Assembly: GCF_027595985.1 (NCBI RefSeq)
Contig: NC_073312.1
Coordinates: forward strand, 14,046,137 to 14,110,136
Reading direction: 5' to 3'
DNA: 64,000 nt
DNA from: Sorex araneus
Taxonomy: Eukaryota > Chordata > Mammalia > Eulipotyphla > Soricidae
A program made the position numbers and the translations under genes. Positions 21,920-33,928 of the stretch are shown here, one piece after another; position 1 is the first letter of the stretch; the number at the start of each line of letters is the position of its first letter. The notes beneath the pieces are model-generated. The model was not told the DNA's origin and did not search any database. It was given only the letters and a program-made list of their open reading frames with translations.

Positions 21920-22747
21920 CTGGCAATGGTCCATGTAAATTCCACTGATAATGGTGGGCTGGCTCTATTCCCTGTGAAGCACCCATTGGAGTAGGGAAAC
22001 GACAGAAGATGACCTGGTGAGTGCTGGGTCCTGGGTGAACTTAGGTGGCCAGAGCTGCCTGAAGCACAGCGCTCAGTCCCTACCAGGAAGTCTTCCAGGA
22101 CTGACACCTCAAGCAAATGGTATTTCTTGGTAGCCCCAGGGCTCTCTGTCAATATTAGAGCAAGAGCAAAGGTTTTCTTGAAATATTCTGGGATGCCCAG
22201 AGCAAGAGGTGATACCCCTAACATGCCCATCCTCCAAAAACACCATGAGAAGTGCAGAGGCCCCTCGCCATCACCCCTCCAGAGGTACCTGGTCCTGCTC
22301 TCTCTCTGTCTCCATTCCCAGAAAGATTCTTTACCCTTCTAGCACTTTCCAGATTCCTGTTCCCAGAGCAGATCAGCACCTTCCTAGTTCCTGGGAAGAT
22401 ACCAGCCACTCTCCCTTCTCCCCCCTCCCCCACAACTCCTGCCAACCTTGGGGTCTAGGTGACTATAAACCCTTCCTGCCGGGCCAGGCCCTGCTGCCCA
22501 ACCCACCCCCCTCCAGCAAAGGTGATGACTATCTGGAAGCCAGATGGGGCATTTCTCAGGAAGAGCCGCTCTCAGTGTCTTTCAGCCATGTCTCCTTTGA
22601 AAGCTCACACACCCCGCTGAACAATAAGCATCTTTCTAACGTCGTCTTCAGCAGCTCAACTCGTGCTATTTTATTGCTGTCTACAAAGCAGCTCAGATGG
22701 GAGAATTCTTTTTTTTTCAAACTATAAAATTATTCCCTGCCGATTTG

Positions 22748-22900
22748 CAAGAGGGGCTGGGAGATATCCCAAGTGGTAGAGGACATGCCTAGGGTGTTCC
22801 AGGTCCTGAGTTCTAGCCCTGCACTCCAGAGCACCGCTAGTTACCACCCCAAAGACCCCTGAGCACCACTGATGGGACCCCCTAGAAATACTATTGCAAA
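22748..22900 (+). repeat. degenerate shrew-type SINE
   Basis: Head GGGGCTGGGAGATATCCC and scattered body words; heavily eroded. The preceding stretch 21925-22747 is single-copy with no gene seen. Confidence 0.55.
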
Positions 22901-23257
22901 GAATGGGATCTGAAACAACACCCACCATCTTTCCCCCTCCTCCTAGATGATGGAATCGAGGGTACATTTTACTTTCCTTGTTATAATTTATTACCTGGTT
23001 GGCTTGGTTTGAACAACTGGGCATGGTTATTTGCATATCAGGAAGGAGATAATGGTCTTTCTATTTTAAGAAATAAATGGCCTGACTTTCCTTCTCCTTC
23101 TTGCTCAGACCTTCTCGCTCCACTGGGGATACTGCTAGCTGCTGCTTACACTGCATCTAATACATAAGGTGCCTCTGTTTGCCACGTGTACTAGTCTTGA
23201 ATTTAGGCACCTGAATGACAAAGAGTTCATTTCACTCCTTTCAGTTAAAAGTAAATG

Positions 23258-23420
23258 AGGGCCAGGGGGAATGACTTAAAGGGCTGGGGCACATTCTGGT
23301 TGTGGGCTGCTGGGTCCAATGCCCAGTACTACATAGTCTGTTGAGGACCACTGGGAGTGACCCCAAGCACTGCTGGCTACGGTCCCTTAATATCATCATC
23401 ATCATCATCATCAAGGTTTA
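23258..23420 (+). repeat. degenerate SINE ending in (ATC)n
   Basis: Eroded SINE body followed by about seven ATC units at 23392-23413. Confidence 0.55.
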
Positions 23421-23444
23421 CAAATTTAAAAATGAGGGTCAAAG

Positions 23445-23620
23445 TGGGGCTGGTGCAATAGCACAGCGGGTAGGGCGTTTGCCTTGCACGAGGCCAACCC
23501 GGGTTCGATTCCCAGCATCCCATATGGTCCCCTGAGCACCGCCAGGGGTGATTCCTGAGTGCAGAGCCAGGAGTAACCCCTGTGCATCGCCGGGTGTGAC
23601 CCAAAAAGCGCCAAAAAAAA
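23445..23620 (+). repeat. young SINE inserted at the head of an older SINE
   Basis: Full-length copy bounded by a perfect 17-bp target-site duplication (23428-23444 and 23621-23637). The downstream duplicate is the start of the older SINE at 23626-23790. Confidence 0.95.
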
Positions 23621-23625
23621 AAAAA

Positions 23626-23800
23626 TGAGGGTCAAAGCAATAGTACAGAAGGTAGGGATTGCCTTGCTCGTGGTCGACCAGGGTTCGATCCTCGGCATCC
23701 CATATGGTCACCTGAGCACTGCTAGGAATAATTCCTGAGTGCAGAGCCAAGAATAAGCCCTGAGCATCTCCAGGTGTGACCCAAAAAAGCCAAAGATAGA
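23626..23800 (+). repeat. older shrew-type SINE, host of the 23445 insertion
   Basis: Body words are present with many substitutions. A third, still older copy follows at 23825-23980. Confidence 0.85.
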
Positions 23801-23824
23801 ATAAAATAAAAATGGAAAAAAATA

Positions 23825-23980
23825 GGGGTCAGAGAAATAGTGCAGATAGTAGGACATTTTTCTTGCACGTGGCCAACCCAGGCTTGATCCTGGTGCCCTC
23901 TGTGGTTCCCTGATCACCACCAGGCGTGATCTCTGAGCACAGGTGGGGGTCACCCAAACACCAGGGGGAAAAAATTTTAA
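23825..23980 (+). repeat. older shrew-type SINE
   Basis: Strongly diverged copy with recognisable head and body. Three SINEs therefore stand in tandem here through separate insertions. From 23981 to 24545 the DNA is single-copy. Confidence 0.75.
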
Positions 23981-24545
23981 AAATAAATGCTAAGCCCTAT
24001 CCGCCCTCAAATAAACTTGGAGACGTGATAGATTTCCCAGCAGCGGCATCTGTCCTTGGGGACTGTCCCACGAAGTCCTGCCCAGGCTTTATGCTGTGGA
24101 CGCCTCGCCACACCTTGAGCCAGGGAGGGAGTCAGACCCCAGCAGCCTGGGGCGTCGCCACGGCATCCTGGGAACGGCCCAGCCGGCCTGGCTCCTCCCA
24201 CTAACCAACTCCGACTCCAGGTGTGATATTGCCGCCCACTCCTGGGTCAGGCCAAGCGCAGAATCACTGCGGCGGTTTGTCTGTGATGTTCTGGGGCAAA
24301 TAGAGAAGATCTTGGCAAAAACCGAATCCGTTGGTTCCCTTTGAGGCAAAACTCCCCCCTGCTCTCAGCTGCTCGGTCCAGTGGTGGAGACCGTTTCTAG
24401 ACCTGGCCGCGCCTTTTCCCGCTTCGGCTTCTTCGGGCTTGCTGTTGGGTTTCCTCCCTCACCTCTCCCTGCCTGCCTCGCCGCCCGTGCACCCGCACTG
24501 TGCCAGGAGTCCTTAATCTTAGAGTTATTGACATTTACATGAATT

Positions 24546-24895
24546 TTTTTTTTAAATTTTATGCTCGGGGCAGAGCCTTGCAAGCTCCCCGTGGCATATT
24601 CGATATGCCAAAACCAGTAACAATGATGGGTCTCATTCTCCTGACCCTGAAAGAGCCTCCAATGCAGCACCGTTGGGAAGGATAAGTAAAGAGAGGCTGC
24701 TAAAATCTCAGGGCTAGGACGAATGGAGACGTTACTGGCACCTGCTCAAGCAAATCGATGAACAATGGGATGACAGTGATACAGTGATGCTTGGGGCAGC
24801 TACAGACTCTGAGGTCACTCTGGCAGTATGGGGGGGATGAAACTTCTTGCAAACAAAGCATGTTCTCAGCCCACTGAGCCACTTCTCTGGTCCTG
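24546..24895 (+). repeat. second SINE type, long form, with an older tail
   Basis: Carries the block ending GCATATTCGATATGCCAAAA, then a 'gagcctccaatgcagcacc' segment, and a GATGACAGTGATACAG end, shared with 44240-44440 and 37020-37130. It differs from the common SINE in its body. Confidence 0.75.
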
Positions 24896-25583
24896 ACTGA
24901 TTCTTTTTAAGGCAAGGGCAATCCTACAGGCTGTGGCATCCCCGGTCTCTAACTACTACTTCACATGGGCTCCCACAAACACAAGCTGTGGACATGAAAG
25001 ATGTCTTCAGAAACTGCCACATGTGCCGAGAACCCAGGAAGCACCATCACCCCTGAGCCTCCCAGTCCGGACCTGGCAGAAGTTTGATCAGTCCCTTCAT
25101 CAGTAAGTCAATTCCTTGATTGGGGAGGGGACCCTCCGTGCCCCCCACCCCTGGCAGCCACAAGGGGTCCCAGACTAGCCTGGGAGTTTTCCCTTTCATC
25201 TTCCACTGGGTACCGTGTCCTGAAAATAAATGACTGTTGGCCTATGAGTTTTTTCCTTTCCAAAAAACGTCATCCAGAGCATCGTTTCTCAACTGGGGGC
25301 CAGGGATATTCCCCCATGGGGGCCCCTGGATATTCCAAGGGGGTCACAGGTGAAAGTTGTGCACGTAGGGGTCACAACATGAGAGTCTGACTGGAAGGAG
25401 AGGGGAAACTAGATGGCAAGGGGCTCCGAAAATGGCTGAGGAAGGGTTGGGGACCGAGGATTTGGCACAGCGGCACTTTGCCCGGGACTTTACAGGGTAA
25501 TTTTGATTTTAAGTCTTTGTAAGTTTGTAGCTCTTGGGCATGGCAGGGGACACAATTTTCTATTTTAAAATTAACCCTGAATA

Positions 25584-25761
25584 GGGGCTGGGGCGATAGC
25601 ACAGCGGGTAGGACGTTTGCCTTGCACGCGGCAGACCCAGGTTCAAATCCCAGCATCCCATATGGTCCCCTGAGCACGGCCAGGGGTAATTCCTGAGTGC
25701 AGAGCCAGGAGTGACCCCTGTGCATCGCCAGGTGTGACCCCAAAAAGCAAAAAAAAAAAAA
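25584..25761 (+). repeat. young shrew-type SINE with 17-bp target-site duplication
   Basis: Full-length copy between perfect 17-bp repeats (25567-25583 and 25762-25778). The neighbouring 24896-25566 and 25779-26210 are single-copy with no gene seen. Confidence 0.95.
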
Positions 25762-26211
25762 AAAATTAACCCTGAATACACTGTATCATTCTTCCTCAGC
25801 CTGGAAACACCAACCCGATGACTGCTGAGTGGAGGGGAGGAGAGATTCAGGACCCTCCTTATTCCCCGGCGGCCCCTCAAAGCAGGTTACAATGTCCAAG
25901 TAGCGATTTCGAACCCTTCTTCCCTCTTCACACAAAGGTGCAAATGACTGACCTCCAGAGGTTCTTGTCACCTGGCAGACACCACAGCTCTCGTGGATTG
26001 GACTCATAAATTGGGGGGTTGCTTGCTTCTCTAAGCAACCATGGACTGACATCACCTTCCTGTTGGAGGGTTTTTCTTTGATAAGATGCATGTATGTAGT
26101 TACTTGTGTTTTCGTATTATCCCTGCCTCATTGTTATTATTGTTGCTCTTCTGAGACCAGGTGCCTGAGGCTGAAGGACTTACAGGGAGTCGCACACAGG
26201 CTGCCAGAGAG

Positions 26212-26590
26212 GGAGGGGCCAGAGAGATGGAACAAGGCATGAGGCACCACCGGACTTGCATGCAGCCGACCCTGGTTCATATGTGATTCATCTGGTTCAC
26301 CGCCAGCACCAGTATCTTTAGTGGTGCTCACACCATGCCTGCCCGGTCCCAGCACTCACACATTCCTGTGAGTTGTGGTGCTCACCAAGGGTTGCACCCT
26401 GTTTTGTGCTGCTCCCCTACATTTGGCTGCAGGGCACCCAGAAATCACTTGCAGCACCTGGGACGGCAGACAGCAGAGCTGCCAGCCTCATGCCAGGCAC
26501 ATGTAGGGCACTGGGGATTTGAACTCATGACCCCAATCTTGCAAGGCAGGGACTCAAAGTCACTAGGCTATTTCTCTGAACCCACACATA
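26212..26590. repeat. eroded SINE (+) followed by an old SINE-like repeat (-)
   Basis: 26212-26300 has a SINE head in plus orientation. 26310-26590 is an older minus-strand repeat related to 18120-18500. Confidence 0.5.
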
Positions 26591-26604
26591 CGTATTTTTA
26601 AAAT

Positions 26605-26800
26605 AAAGCTTGGGAGCTTTGGGCGGGGGTGGGAGAGGAGGGGGCACACCCAGCAGTGCTCAGGGGCTTGCTCCTAGTTCTGCACAAAGGGGTCTCTCCT
26701 GCGGGTGTTTAGGGCACCATATGCCGTGCCAGGGCTTGAACCAGGGTTGGCTGCCTGCAAGGCCAGTGCCTTCTGCCCTGTACCCTCCCTCTAGCCCTCG
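26605..26800 (-). repeat. old shrew-type SINE
   Basis: Minus-strand body words (cacacccagcagtgctcagg, ggcttgaaccagg) with many changes. Confidence 0.65.
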
Positions 26801-26929
26801 CTGGCAGCAAGCTCTTTAGCCGTCCCCTGGAAGGAGGCGGCTCTCTAGCCTGCCTCCTCTCTCTGTCCCTCCGGGCAAGTCCCTCCCACCCACTTAGGGA
26901 AGGCAGCGGGCCAGATCGCAAAAGCCCCC

Positions 26930-27300
26930 AAGGCTGCGTTGCAATTGTCTAGTAATTTAATAATCCAGCAACCCTTTGCAAACACTAATTAAGCAAGAGC
27001 ACAGCTCCCCGGTGAGGGAAGCGTTGCCACCCTACCTCCCAGGGCCCTGCAAGAGCAGGAGGAACAGAGCTGGGGATCTTGGGACAGGCAGAGGGAGCTT
27101 GGGAGGGAGGAGGGGGAGAAATTCCACACTGCCTCCACACCTGGAATTCCACTGACTTCCTCTTTTTAGAGGCGGGTAGTTTGAAAATCCGAAGGCAGGT
27201 TTCGCCAGAAAAATGCATTCACCCTAGAATGTTTGCAAACGCTGTCCTCTCTAGCCCTTTTGATCAAATTTTTCACACTATCTGATGGAAAGTAAAGTCT
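26930..27300. promoter_or_regulatory. candidate distal conserved non-coding element
   Basis: Repeat-free block about 12 kb upstream of the gene start with homeodomain and TCF-like cores: CTAGTAATTTAATAATCC near 26950, ACTAATTAAGC near 26984 and TTTGATCAAA near 27259. Function inferred. Confidence 0.4.
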
Positions 27301-27399
27301 TTGGTTTGTTGAGTCTCTCACAAGTTTAGAAACTTTGCCAAAGGCAAGCAGGAAGACTGTGGGGTAAAGGACGGGGGCTCTAGAATGAGGGGCCCCATT

Positions 27400-27583
27400 T
27401 TTTTTTTTTTTTTTTTTTTGCTTTATGGGTCACACCTGGCAATGCACAGGGGTTATTCCTGGCTCTGCACTCAGGAATCACCCCTGGCGGTACTCAGAGG
27501 ACCATATGGGATGCTGGGAATTGAACCCCGGGTCAGCCGCGTGCAAGGCAAACACCCTACCCGCTGTACTATTGCTCCAGCCC
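27400..27583 (-). repeat. young shrew-type SINE
   Basis: Full-length minus-strand copy beginning with a 19-base T run (its A tail) and ending CTCCAGCCCC. Confidence 0.92.
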
Positions 27584-27624
27584 CTGGGTACTCTTTTTAA
27601 AAAAGATTTATTTATTTACTTATT

Positions 27625-27797
27625 GTGGTTTTTTTTGGGGGGGTTACACCCAGCGATGTTCAGGGGTTATTTCTGGCTCTGCACTCAGGAATTACTCCTG
27701 GTGATGCTCAGGGAACCATATGGGACGCCGGGGATTTAACCCAGGTCAGCCACATGGCAAGGCAAATGCCCTCCTCTCTGTGCTATCACTCCGGCCA
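27625..27797 (-). repeat. older shrew-type SINE
   Basis: Minus-strand copy with moderate divergence, 40 bp beyond the previous element. Confidence 0.85.
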
Positions 27798-27966
27798 CTT
27801 GGGTGCTCTTGAGCAAGACATTTCATCTCCTTAAGCTCACTCTCATGTTCTCTTACAAAAAGTGGACTTCATAGCAGCAGCCTTTGTTAAAATCCTTTTC
27901 AGCTAGCAGATAGAGAAATGGAGACTTGGGAAAAACAGACCAAACTCCCTCAAGAAGTCAGTAGGG

Positions 27967-28137
27967 GAGCCGGAGCAATAGCACAGCGGGTAGGGCGTTT
28001 GCTTTGCACACAGCTGACCTGGGTTCAATCCCCAGCATCCCATATGGTCCCCCAAGCACCGCCAGAAGTAATTCCTGAGTGCAGAGCTAGGAGTAACCCC
28101 TGAGCATCTAGATGTGACTCTAAAAGAAAAAAAAAAG
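27967..28137 (+). repeat. shrew-type SINE with 11-bp target-site duplication
   Basis: Bounded by AGTCAGTAGGG at 27956-27966 and 28138-28148. Confidence 0.93.
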
Positions 28138-28204
28138 AGTCAGTAGGGTTAGGATTTGACCTGACTCTAATAGATTGCTCCAGTTTTCTACTAAAACATC
28201 AACA

Positions 28205-28400
28205 CTCTGGAGGCTGGAGAGATAGTACAGGGGAAGGGCACACCTGTTAGTTGCCTCATGCACCTGATTGGATGCTGGGTACCACTTGGTCTCCTGGTAT
28301 TCCCAGCCAGTGCCTGAACCACATGGCACTCTCAGGCCCTTGTACTGAACCTTCAGTCTAGTTGCCAGGAATTGCCAGTGGGGGCCTGGGACCAGCTGAG
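28205..28400 (+). repeat. eroded shrew-type SINE
   Basis: Head GGAGGCTGGAGAGATAGTAC survives; the body is largely lost. Confidence 0.5.
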
Positions 28401-28930
28401 TAAAAAGTTTTTGTTCTAGTATAACATTCACGTAACGAAGTGAAAAATTCTTAAATGTTTACTTTGAAGTATTCTTATAAAGGACATCATACCCATGGAA
28501 CTACCATCTGGATCAAGATAATAGACTATTACCAAAACCACAGAACCAATTCTCAAGTCTCCTCCAAACCAATGCACAAGTCCCCCGCCCCCACTAAGGT
28601 TGCCAAATTTAGCAAATTAAAATTTGCATGGAACATACTTATAATAAAAAGTTATTTGTTAATCATTTCTCCCTCTCTGTGGCTGGCTTTTCACTCTCGT
28701 AATGGTACATTTTGATGAACAGAAGGTTTTTATTTTACTAATCTTCATGGTTATTGAGCATATGTGTGTTGTTTAAATAAACTTGACCTACTCACGCTGT
28801 GATCATGAAGACATGACTCTCTGTTACCTTCTAGAAGCCGCCATTTCACTTTCCTTTTCTTATTTAGATCTACCAAACTTTATTTTTTTGTTTACTAAAT
28901 GAAACTTTTTGTTGACTTTTAAATTAATTC
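28400..28930 (-). mobile_element. old L1 fragment
   Basis: Contains phrases typical of mammalian L1 on the minus strand, such as 'ggcttttcactctcgtaatgg' followed by a 'gatgaacagaagg' segment. Strongly decayed, no open frame. Confidence 0.55.
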
Positions 28931-28955
28931 TCATCTTTATTTTTAATTGAATTGA

Positions 28956-29092
28956 TTTTGGGGGTTCGTTTGGACCACACCTGGCAGTGTTCAGGAGTGA
29001 CCCCTTGAAGGACCATACATGGTGTTGGGATGGAACCACCAGAGTCAGTTGGAGTTAAGGCAAATGCCTTAACTCCTCACTCTCCCTGGCCT
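28956..29092 (-). repeat. older shrew-type SINE
   Basis: Minus-strand copy with recognisable body (CACACCTGGCAGTGTTCAGG). Confidence 0.7.
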
Positions 29093-29232
29093 TGCCTCCC
29101 AGCTTTGTCATTCTAAAGAATGAATGTTGAGATTCACTAACTCTTTCACTGGATAGTGCCCTGACGCAGGGTAACTAACCACCTTCCTAATTAAAATTAT
29201 TGTTTGGGTCACTCAGCATTGAAAACTACTCA

Positions 29233-29385
29233 GGGGCTGGAGTAATAGGTTTGCCTTGCACACAGCTGACCTGGTTCTATTCCCAGCATCCCATAAGATC
29301 CCCTGAGCACCGCCAGGGGTAATTCCTGAGTGCAGAGCCAGGAGTAACCCCTGTGCGTTGCTGGGTGTGACCCAAAGAGCAAAAA
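29233..29385 (+). repeat. shrew-type SINE with internal deletion
   Basis: The head lacks the 'gcacagcgggtagggc' part but the rest is near consensus. Its A-rich tail runs into the purine microsatellite at 29386. Confidence 0.9.
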
Positions 29386-29400
29386 AAGAGGAAGGAAGAA

Positions 29401-29491
<91 letters not shown>

Positions 29492-29548
29492 GAAGAAGGA
29501 AGGAAGGAAGGAAGGAAGGAAGGAAGGAAGGAAGGAAGGAAGGAAGGA

Positions 29549-29628
<80 letters not shown>

Positions 29629-29880
29629 AAAGAAAGAAAGAAAGAAAGAAAGAAAGAGGGAAAGAAGGAAAGGAAGGAAGGAAGGAAGGAAGGAAGGAAG
29701 GAAGGAAGGAAGGAAGGAAGGAAGGAAGAAGGAAAGAATAAAAGAAAGGAAGGAAGAGAAGGAAAGGAAGGAAGGAAGGAAGGAAGGAAGGAAGGAAGGA
29801 AGGAAGGAAGGAAGGAAGGAAGGAAGGAAGGAAGGAAGGAAGGAAGGAAGGAAGGAAGGAAGGAAGAAAAGAAAAGAAAA
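29386..29880 (+). repeat. long (GAAA)n/(GGAA)n purine tract
   Basis: About 495 bp of pure-purine tetranucleotide repeats alternating between GAAA and GGAA blocks, starting at a SINE tail. The long open frame across it on the minus strand is an artefact. DNA from 29881 to 30585 is single-copy with no gene seen. Confidence 0.97.
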
Positions 29881-30589
29881 CAGCTCAGACTGGGGGTCTT
29901 TCTCTTCCAGGTTCACTTCCTTCTTCCTGGGCCCGGGACAGATCCGCATTACAGACTCTTGCCTCTCCCAGTGCCTTCTGGGATTCCCTTTTGGTACAAA
30001 GTCCACGCTCGATGGCTTCTGTGCGCAGGTTTGAGTGTGGGCAGGAAGGCTTCTAGAGCGCCTCCTCAGATAGCTCTGCTCCTTTGCGCTGGTTCTGACT
30101 GAATGTGCAAAGAGACCCTGAAATCTGCTCCAGGGGGGAGCTGCAGGTCCCAGTGCTCAGGGCGAGGGCCTGCACTGCAGCCAAGCCTGAAGAGATGTGC
30201 TAGGCAGCCACTCAGAAGTGCCTGGGGCTGCTCGGAGGTTGGAAACGGAGGGCGAGTAATTAGCCATGAATGCCTTTGGAAGGATCTGATTGTCTCCTAA
30301 CTGGTCTGCTTTGCTGTCCCACTAGCTCTTCCAGTCAATCATCAACTGTGCAGCAAACACCCAGCATGCTGGTCCTTAGGCGGGAAGGTTGTGTGGGTCA
30401 GAGGATCGCCCTCCCCTTAATTCCAGCCCCATCCTTTGGAGACCTTTGGAGCAGGTCCAGAAGGGCGAGTCCTAAACAAGCTCAACCCTCTGCTCTGTCT
30501 TGAGCCCCTGCAGGCTCTTTCCCTCTCTATTACTCACCCTGAAACCCCTTTCCTGGTCCATCCTACTGGTCAAGCAGGTTCTTATTCTT

Positions 30590-30690
30590 TTATTTGGCAG
30601 CAGGGGGGGGCGGGCATTGAGGTGCTCAGGGGCTATTCCCAAATCTGTGCTCAGAAGTAACCCCAATCTCTCAGGGCTTGTATTTGAGAG
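30590..30690 (-). repeat. eroded shrew-type SINE
   Basis: Only the 'gtgctcaggggctattccc' part is clear. From 30691 to 31215 the DNA is single-copy. Confidence 0.45.
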
Positions 30691-31215
30691 CTCCCCCCAC
30701 TTCACAAAACATGTGCCACTTTCAGTGAGCATTGTCACTCGGTAAAGACGTGTGAGCACCACATTCGGGAAGTGTGGTCCCTGGCGAACATGTCTGTGAG
30801 CACTGCTGAGAACTTTGGTGAGTCCCATGGCCTTACTGGACGTGACTCAACTAAGAGAGTGATCCTGGCCCGCATGCGTGTGAGCAGGGCCACCAGAGGG
30901 TGCGAACCTCAGTGAGCACAACTAAAAATTAAGCGAGCCGTCCCAGCGTCACAGAGAAGTGAAGAAAGGCCAGGGGAAGACATACAGAAAAGAAGACGCT
31001 TTAAATATAAAACTGCTTAAAGGAAGTGCATGTGAGCCACAAATTATAGCAATAATAGCAGTTGCTGTGATTTACCTGCTACTAGATATTCTCAGTTCTT
31101 TTCATTTTGCAATGTAAAGGTTAGGATGCCTTGTTTACATTCTTCACTAGTTTTATATTGCTCGAAGGTTATTAGCCTTGTCTGGATAAAACTTGCTTTG
31201 ATTAGAATCGCACAG

Positions 31216-31395
31216 GGTGGGCCAGAAAGATAATACAGTGGGCGAGGTGCTTGCCTTGCATGCAGCCAACCTAAGTTTGGTCTCTGGCACTAAACATGAC
31301 CCATGAGCACGGCCAGGAGTGGTCCCTGAGCACAGAGGCAGGATTAAGCCCTGAGCACAGTTGGGTGTGGCCCATAAAAAACAAGCAAACAGAAA
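31216..31395 (+). repeat. older shrew-type SINE
   Basis: Recognisable head and body with many substitutions. Confidence 0.8.
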
Positions 31396-31852
31396 GCAAC
31401 CAAAAAACCAAAAACACAGAAAAGGTATTTTAAAAAGTATTTTGATAGCTGCATTTTAATATCTATCAATTATATTCCAATATAATTGGGCCCTTCCATA
31501 ATCCATGTAAAAATTCTAATTAAAAATGCTTGGGGAGTTTTTGATAAGGTATGCTCATTTAATTAAAAATTTCCAGAGAATTTTTTGATAATGTATGATC
31601 AAGTGTGCAACTGCTAAGTTTTGACATTTATTAGTTACCATGGGTCATCACCAGAATTATGATAGTGGCCCTATCCATTACCTCCCAAAGTTTCTGGGTT
31701 CCACTTTGTGATTCCACTCTCCTGCTCCTCCTTAGACTCCAAATCCCAAGAAATTACCCAACTGATTTGTCCGTATAACCTAGTTTGAACTTTCTAGAAC
31801 TTTCTCTAAATAGAATCATATCTAAGTACTTCTTAAGAAACAGTCATCTTCT

Positions 31853-32032
31853 GGGGCTGGAGCGATAACACAGCGGGTAGGGCATTTGCCTTGCATGCAG
31901 CCAACCCAGGTTCGAATCCCAGCATCCCATATGGTCCCCTGAGCACTGCTAGGGGTAATTCCTGAGTGCATGGGCCAGAAGTAACCCCTATGCGTGACCC
32001 CCCCCAAAAAAAAAAACACCAAAAAAATAAAA
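31853..32032 (+). repeat. young SINE inside old L1, 18-bp target-site duplication
   Basis: Perfect 18-bp flanking repeats at 31835-31852 and 32033-32050. Confidence 0.95.
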
Positions 32033-32756
32033 AAGAAACAGTCATCTTCTTTTATTTAGTACAATTCATTAGAGGTTTCTCTGTACTGTTGAGAATTCAA
32101 TACTTCTGGTTTTTCCTTCGTTTTTTTCTTCTGAAGTAACTTAGGACCTCACACAAGCAAGCAAGCGATTTACTTGCTGAGATGCAAGATTGTCCCCACC
32201 CCTTTTAATTTTTGAATAGCGTCCTATTGGATAGCTACTCATCAGTTGCTTATTTATTCACCTGTTGATGGCTCTTTGTGTTTCCAATTCCTGGCTGCTA
32301 CAAGCTGCATTGAAGATGAGAGTGAAGTCATTGTGGGGTCATCATAGGCTTTCGATTCTCTTAGACAATAGCTTGAGAGTAGAATGGCCATTTCACAGGA
32401 ACTGCAAATCTTCGTTCCAGAGTGCTCACAATGCCGACAGTGACTTCTTCTCATAAACACGGGGATGGGCAGGTTTCCTAGCCTCACACATTCGAACTGT
32501 GGGTTCATCTTCAGTTACCACCTAGGGAGGACCAGTTCTCCTGCTTTTCGTAAACTGTGGGTTAATTTGCATTTCCCTAAGTGACTAATCATATTGAGCT
32601 TTATTCAGTGCATGTGATTTCTCTGGCTCCGTGTCTCGTCTCTTTTTTGCCTCATGTTCCATTGGATGGCCTTTCATTATTCAGGCTGGATACATTCTTG
32701 CTTTTAGCAGATGGGTGAGTTTACCACATACTTCTCCCCACATGGTTGGCTTTATC

Positions 32757-33148
32757 TATTCATATTTTTTAAATGTTTTCATTGAATCCTTTTGAGTTCC
32801 AAAGTTATTCATAATTGAGTTTCAGGCATGCAATGTTCAACACCCATCCCTTCACCCGTGTTCCCTTCCACCAATATCCTCAGTTTCCTCCTAACACCCA
32901 AACATGTCTCTATGGCAACGCTTTGTTCTTTTCTCCTCTCCCATCTTTGTGTTTTTTAAGGCACTATGGTTTAACCTAGTGTTACTGATATGGCATTGTG
33001 CAAGTCACTTCACCTCCTTTCAGCACTTAGTCCTGGTCTGGAGTGACCACTTTCCTCTGTCATTGTCAGAGTGGTCCTTTCCCTGATCTGCCCAGCCCCC
33101 CATCCTCCTCAGTGACACCCTTCTGGGAAAAACCAGTTTTCTTGGTCT
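32757..33148 (-). mobile_element. L1 3' end, 5'-truncated
   Basis: Starts with an A/T stretch, then TTCATTGAATCC and the 'caacacccatcccttcaccc' motif shared with the 3' ends at 36340 and 47870. Minus orientation. Confidence 0.6.
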
Positions 33149-33334
33149 TCACTTCTTTTTTTTTTTTTTTTCTTTTTGGGTCACACCTGGCGATGCACAG
33201 GGGTTACTCCTGGCTCTGCACTCAGGAATTACCCCTGGCCTTGCTCAGGGGACCATATGGGATGCTGGGAACCGAACCCAGGTGGGCTGCATACAAGGCA
33301 AACGCCCTACCCGCTGTGCTATCTCTCCAGCCCC
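33149..33334 (-). repeat. young shrew-type SINE
   Basis: Full-length minus copy with a poly(T) start and a CTCCAGCCCC end. Confidence 0.93.
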
Positions 33335-33602
33335 TAAAAATCCTTTAAAAAATACAGATATTCAATGTTTATAGCACCACTTATGGAAAGGATTGTGTTT
33401 TCCACTAAGTTGCCTTTGCACTTTGGTGGAACTTTAATTGACTTACACTGCTTATATTTTAGATTTGTGAATATATTTCTGAACCCTTCATTCTCTTCTT
33501 CAACCTTTTTATCTGTGTTTATACTAATCGCATGTCTCAGTGACTACAACTTCACAGATTTTGCAGTCAAATGGTGTTGTTACTCTTTCAAATTTATTCT
33601 TT

Positions 33603-33750
33603 CTTTTTTTTGCCTTTTGGGTCACACCTGGTGATGCACAGGGGTTACTCCTGGCGGTGCTCAGGGGACCATATGGGATGCTGGGAATCAAACCCAGGTC
33701 GACTGCGTGCAAGGCAAACACCCTACCTGCTGTGCTATCGTACCAGCCCC
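33603..33750 (-). repeat. SINE with internal deletion, 15-bp target-site duplication
   Basis: Perfect repeats at 33588-33602 and 33751-33765. The internal 'ctggctctgcactcaggaat' part is missing, so this copy is about 30 bp short. Confidence 0.93.
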
Positions 33751-33765
33751 TCAAATTTATTCTTT

Positions 33766-33884
33766 GGGGCTAGAGATGTAGCTCAGTGGTAGAATGTTTG
33801 CTTTGCATATGTAAGTTCTTGGGTTTGAGCCTCAGCAACAAACACAGACACATACAGACACAGATACAGACACACAGACACACA

Positions 33885-33927
<43 letters not shown>
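33766..33927 (+). repeat. short tRNA-like SINE head with (CA)n
   Basis: GGGGCTAGAGATGTAGCTCAG resembles a tRNA-derived (ID-like) head and differs from the common shrew SINE. Followed by CAGA/CA repeats (33840-33927). A second related head stands at 33954-34020. Confidence 0.55.

Positions 33928-33928
<1 letters not shown>

Noticed and set aside
23445-23620. tRNA gene, from A- and B-box-like motifs
   Set aside because: The motifs belong to the tRNA-derived SINE head; no cloverleaf or anticodon arm is preserved.
29230-30006. 258-codon open frame on the minus strand
   Set aside because: It translates the GAAA/GGAA microsatellite (runs of Ser, Phe, Leu, Pro) and a SINE; not a gene.
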